Part shown: positions 23,044 to 23,720 of the stretch, one piece after another
Numbering within the stretch: the stretch's first letter is position 1
Layout of the letters: every line of letters begins with the position of its first letter
Assembly (NCBI GenBank): GCA_039809365.1
Contig: JBDHUV010000006.1
Location: 1-23,720 of the forward strand
DNA: 23,720 nt
Direction of reading: 5' to 3'
Source of the DNA: JBDHUV01 sp039809365
GTDB lineage: Bacteria > Patescibacteriota > Microgenomatia > Levybacterales > GWA1-39-11
Made by a program: the position numbers and the translations under genes
The notes under the pieces: generated by a model
Databases searched by the model: none
Told to the model about the DNA's origin: nothing
Seen by the model: only the letters and a program-made list of their open reading frames with translations

Positions 23044-23720
23044 GTGCGCACCAGGATTCTGTCACTGCTTCTTGCAGTGGCAATGACACTAACTTTCTTC
23101 GCGGGTGTTGCTTCTGCAACACCTTCTGCTTCTCAGGCCTTTGATAAGGTCTGGGGAGAGGCTGACAAACCTGTCCTTGATGGGCAGGTCACTCGGTCTT
23201 GGATGTGGGGTCCTAACCCCATCGGTTCGGCGTACGAACCATACGAAGAGTCCCCGAGTGGGATGCGTCTGGTTCAGTACTACGACAAGAGCCGCATGGA
23301 GATCACCAATCCAAACGGTGATCCAAACAACGGCTGGTACGTCACCAACGGTCTGCTCGTCTATGAGATGATGAGCGGACAAATCCAAGTCGGAGACGAT
23401 AAGTTCTTTGCATTCCACCCAGCAGACGTAAACGTTGCTGGGGACCTGGACAAACCAGGTCTGTACTACTCAGTTCTTGCCCAGTTCTCTACTCTTTTCG
23501 GAAACGAGAATCGGGTCGAGAAGGATGTTGATCGATCACTCAATGAGTGGATCATCAACTTCAAGGCTGTAGAAGCCAAGCCTCCTGTCGATGTGCGCAA
23601 CGCTATCTATGTTGAAGAGACTGGCCACAATGTGGCTGAGGTCTTCTACAACTGGATGGTAAGCTCACAAAGTGGGGTCCAAGACAACCTCACAGGATCT
23701 TGGGTCTATCCTGTTGGACT
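23044..23720 (+). CDS. Secreted protein with signal peptide, Chloroflexota-like family, C-terminus beyond window
   Basis: Read by hand from GTG: 225 codons, open to the right edge. A signal peptide (MRTRILSLLLAVAMTLTFFAG) ends in VASA with likely SPase I cleavage after A25. The mature part reads KVWGEADKPVLDGQVTRSWMWGPNP, then MRLVQYYDKSRMEITNP and WYVTNGLLVYEMMSGQIQVGDDKF, closely resembling secreted hypothetical proteins I recall from Chloroflexota genomes; their function is unknown to me. G+C is far higher than in neighbours (two 60-base lines give 57% and 48%), with C-ending codons such as AAC, TAC, ATC and GTC frequent, which suggests high expression or transfer. A strong promoter, boxA-like leader and good SD also suggest high expression. 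It could be a substrate of the neighbouring glycosylation genes. Confidence 0.8.
   Translation, partial: MRTRILSLLLAVAMTLTFFAGVASATPSASQAFDKVWGEADKPVLDGQVTRSWMWGPNPIGSAYEPYEESPSGMRLVQYYDKSRMEITNPNGDPNNGWYVTNGLLVYEMMSGQIQVGDDKFFAFHPADVNVAGDLDKPGLYYSVLAQFSTLFGNENRVEKDVDRSLNEWIINFKAVEAKPPVDVRNAIYVEETGHNVAEVFYNWMVSSQSGVQDNLTGSWVYPVG

Noticed and set aside
23089..23418. Minus-strand (109 codons) and plus-strand (88 codons, 23105-23371) open frames at the right end
   Set aside because: Both overlap the secreted-protein frame, which has a signal peptide, SD and family-like motifs; higher G+C makes chance open frames longer here.
1..23720. Recoded TGA (Gracilibacteria/Absconditabacteria code)
   Set aside because: Two genes (4936-6954 and 10249-11316) end on TGA within ATGA overlaps, and no gene carries in-frame TGA, so standard bacterial code applies.
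1..23720. tRNA, rRNA, CRISPR array, insertion sequence, integrase or phage genes
   Set aside because: None seen: gaps are too short for RNA genes apart from 22759-23043, which has no tRNA-like cloverleaf; no spaced direct repeats and no transposase motifs.

Overview
The window is an AT-rich bacterial locus (about one third G+C through most of its length) filled almost end to end with glycosyltransferases, nearly all on the minus strand. Genes are compact, with gaps of 1-36 bp, ATGA overlaps and no long non-coding stretch. TGA serves as a normal stop (for example the genes ending at 4936 and 10249), so this is genetic code 11 and not the recoded Gracilibacteria type. The compact layout, many GT39-like and YfhO/PTPS-related membrane proteins, and a small DUF5652-like gene suggest a Patescibacteria/CPR genome, possibly Microgenomates. 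That placement is inferred from memory of these families, not proven.

Layout, read in the direction of minus-strand transcription (right to left). (A) 22758 to 16460: an ALG5-like polyprenyl-phosphate sugar synthase, an MptB/GT87-like GT-C enzyme, a GT39/ArnT-like GT-C enzyme, a YfhO/PTPS-related membrane protein, and a second MptB/GT87-like paralogue. (B) 16423 to 11621: a DPM1-like synthase, a Wzx-type flippase and three GT2 enzymes. (C) 11316 to 9302: a GT4 enzyme and a GT2 enzyme. (D) 8682 to the left edge: a YfhO/PTPS-related protein, a large GT-C-like protein and three tandem GT39-like paralogues, the last cut by the window edge. Only three genes are on the plus strand: an unrecognised single-pass membrane protein (8701-9318), a DUF5652-like two-helix protein (11379-11618), and a secreted protein that runs off the right edge (from 23044).

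Read together, cytoplasmic GT2/GT4 enzymes could build a lipid-linked glycan, Wzx could flip it, the two polyprenyl-phosphate sugar synthases could charge the lipid donors, and the many GT-C enzymes could use those donors outside the membrane to decorate glycan or protein. No nucleotide-sugar pathway gene, initiating phosphoglycosyltransferase, Wzy polymerase or PglB/Stt3 oligosaccharyltransferase was recognised here.

Two features are the most unusual. First, several first-in-operon genes have a TATAAT-like box only 6-7 bases before the start codon, as expected for leaderless mRNAs, while at least one operon-internal gene has a strong Shine-Dalgarno sequence; one such site is an 18-bp head-to-head promoter with overlapping -10 boxes. 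Second, the secreted-protein gene at the right edge has near 50% G+C, an extended -10 promoter, a leader element resembling the rRNA antitermination site boxA, and a small hairpin, an arrangement like an rRNA operon leader in front of a protein gene.
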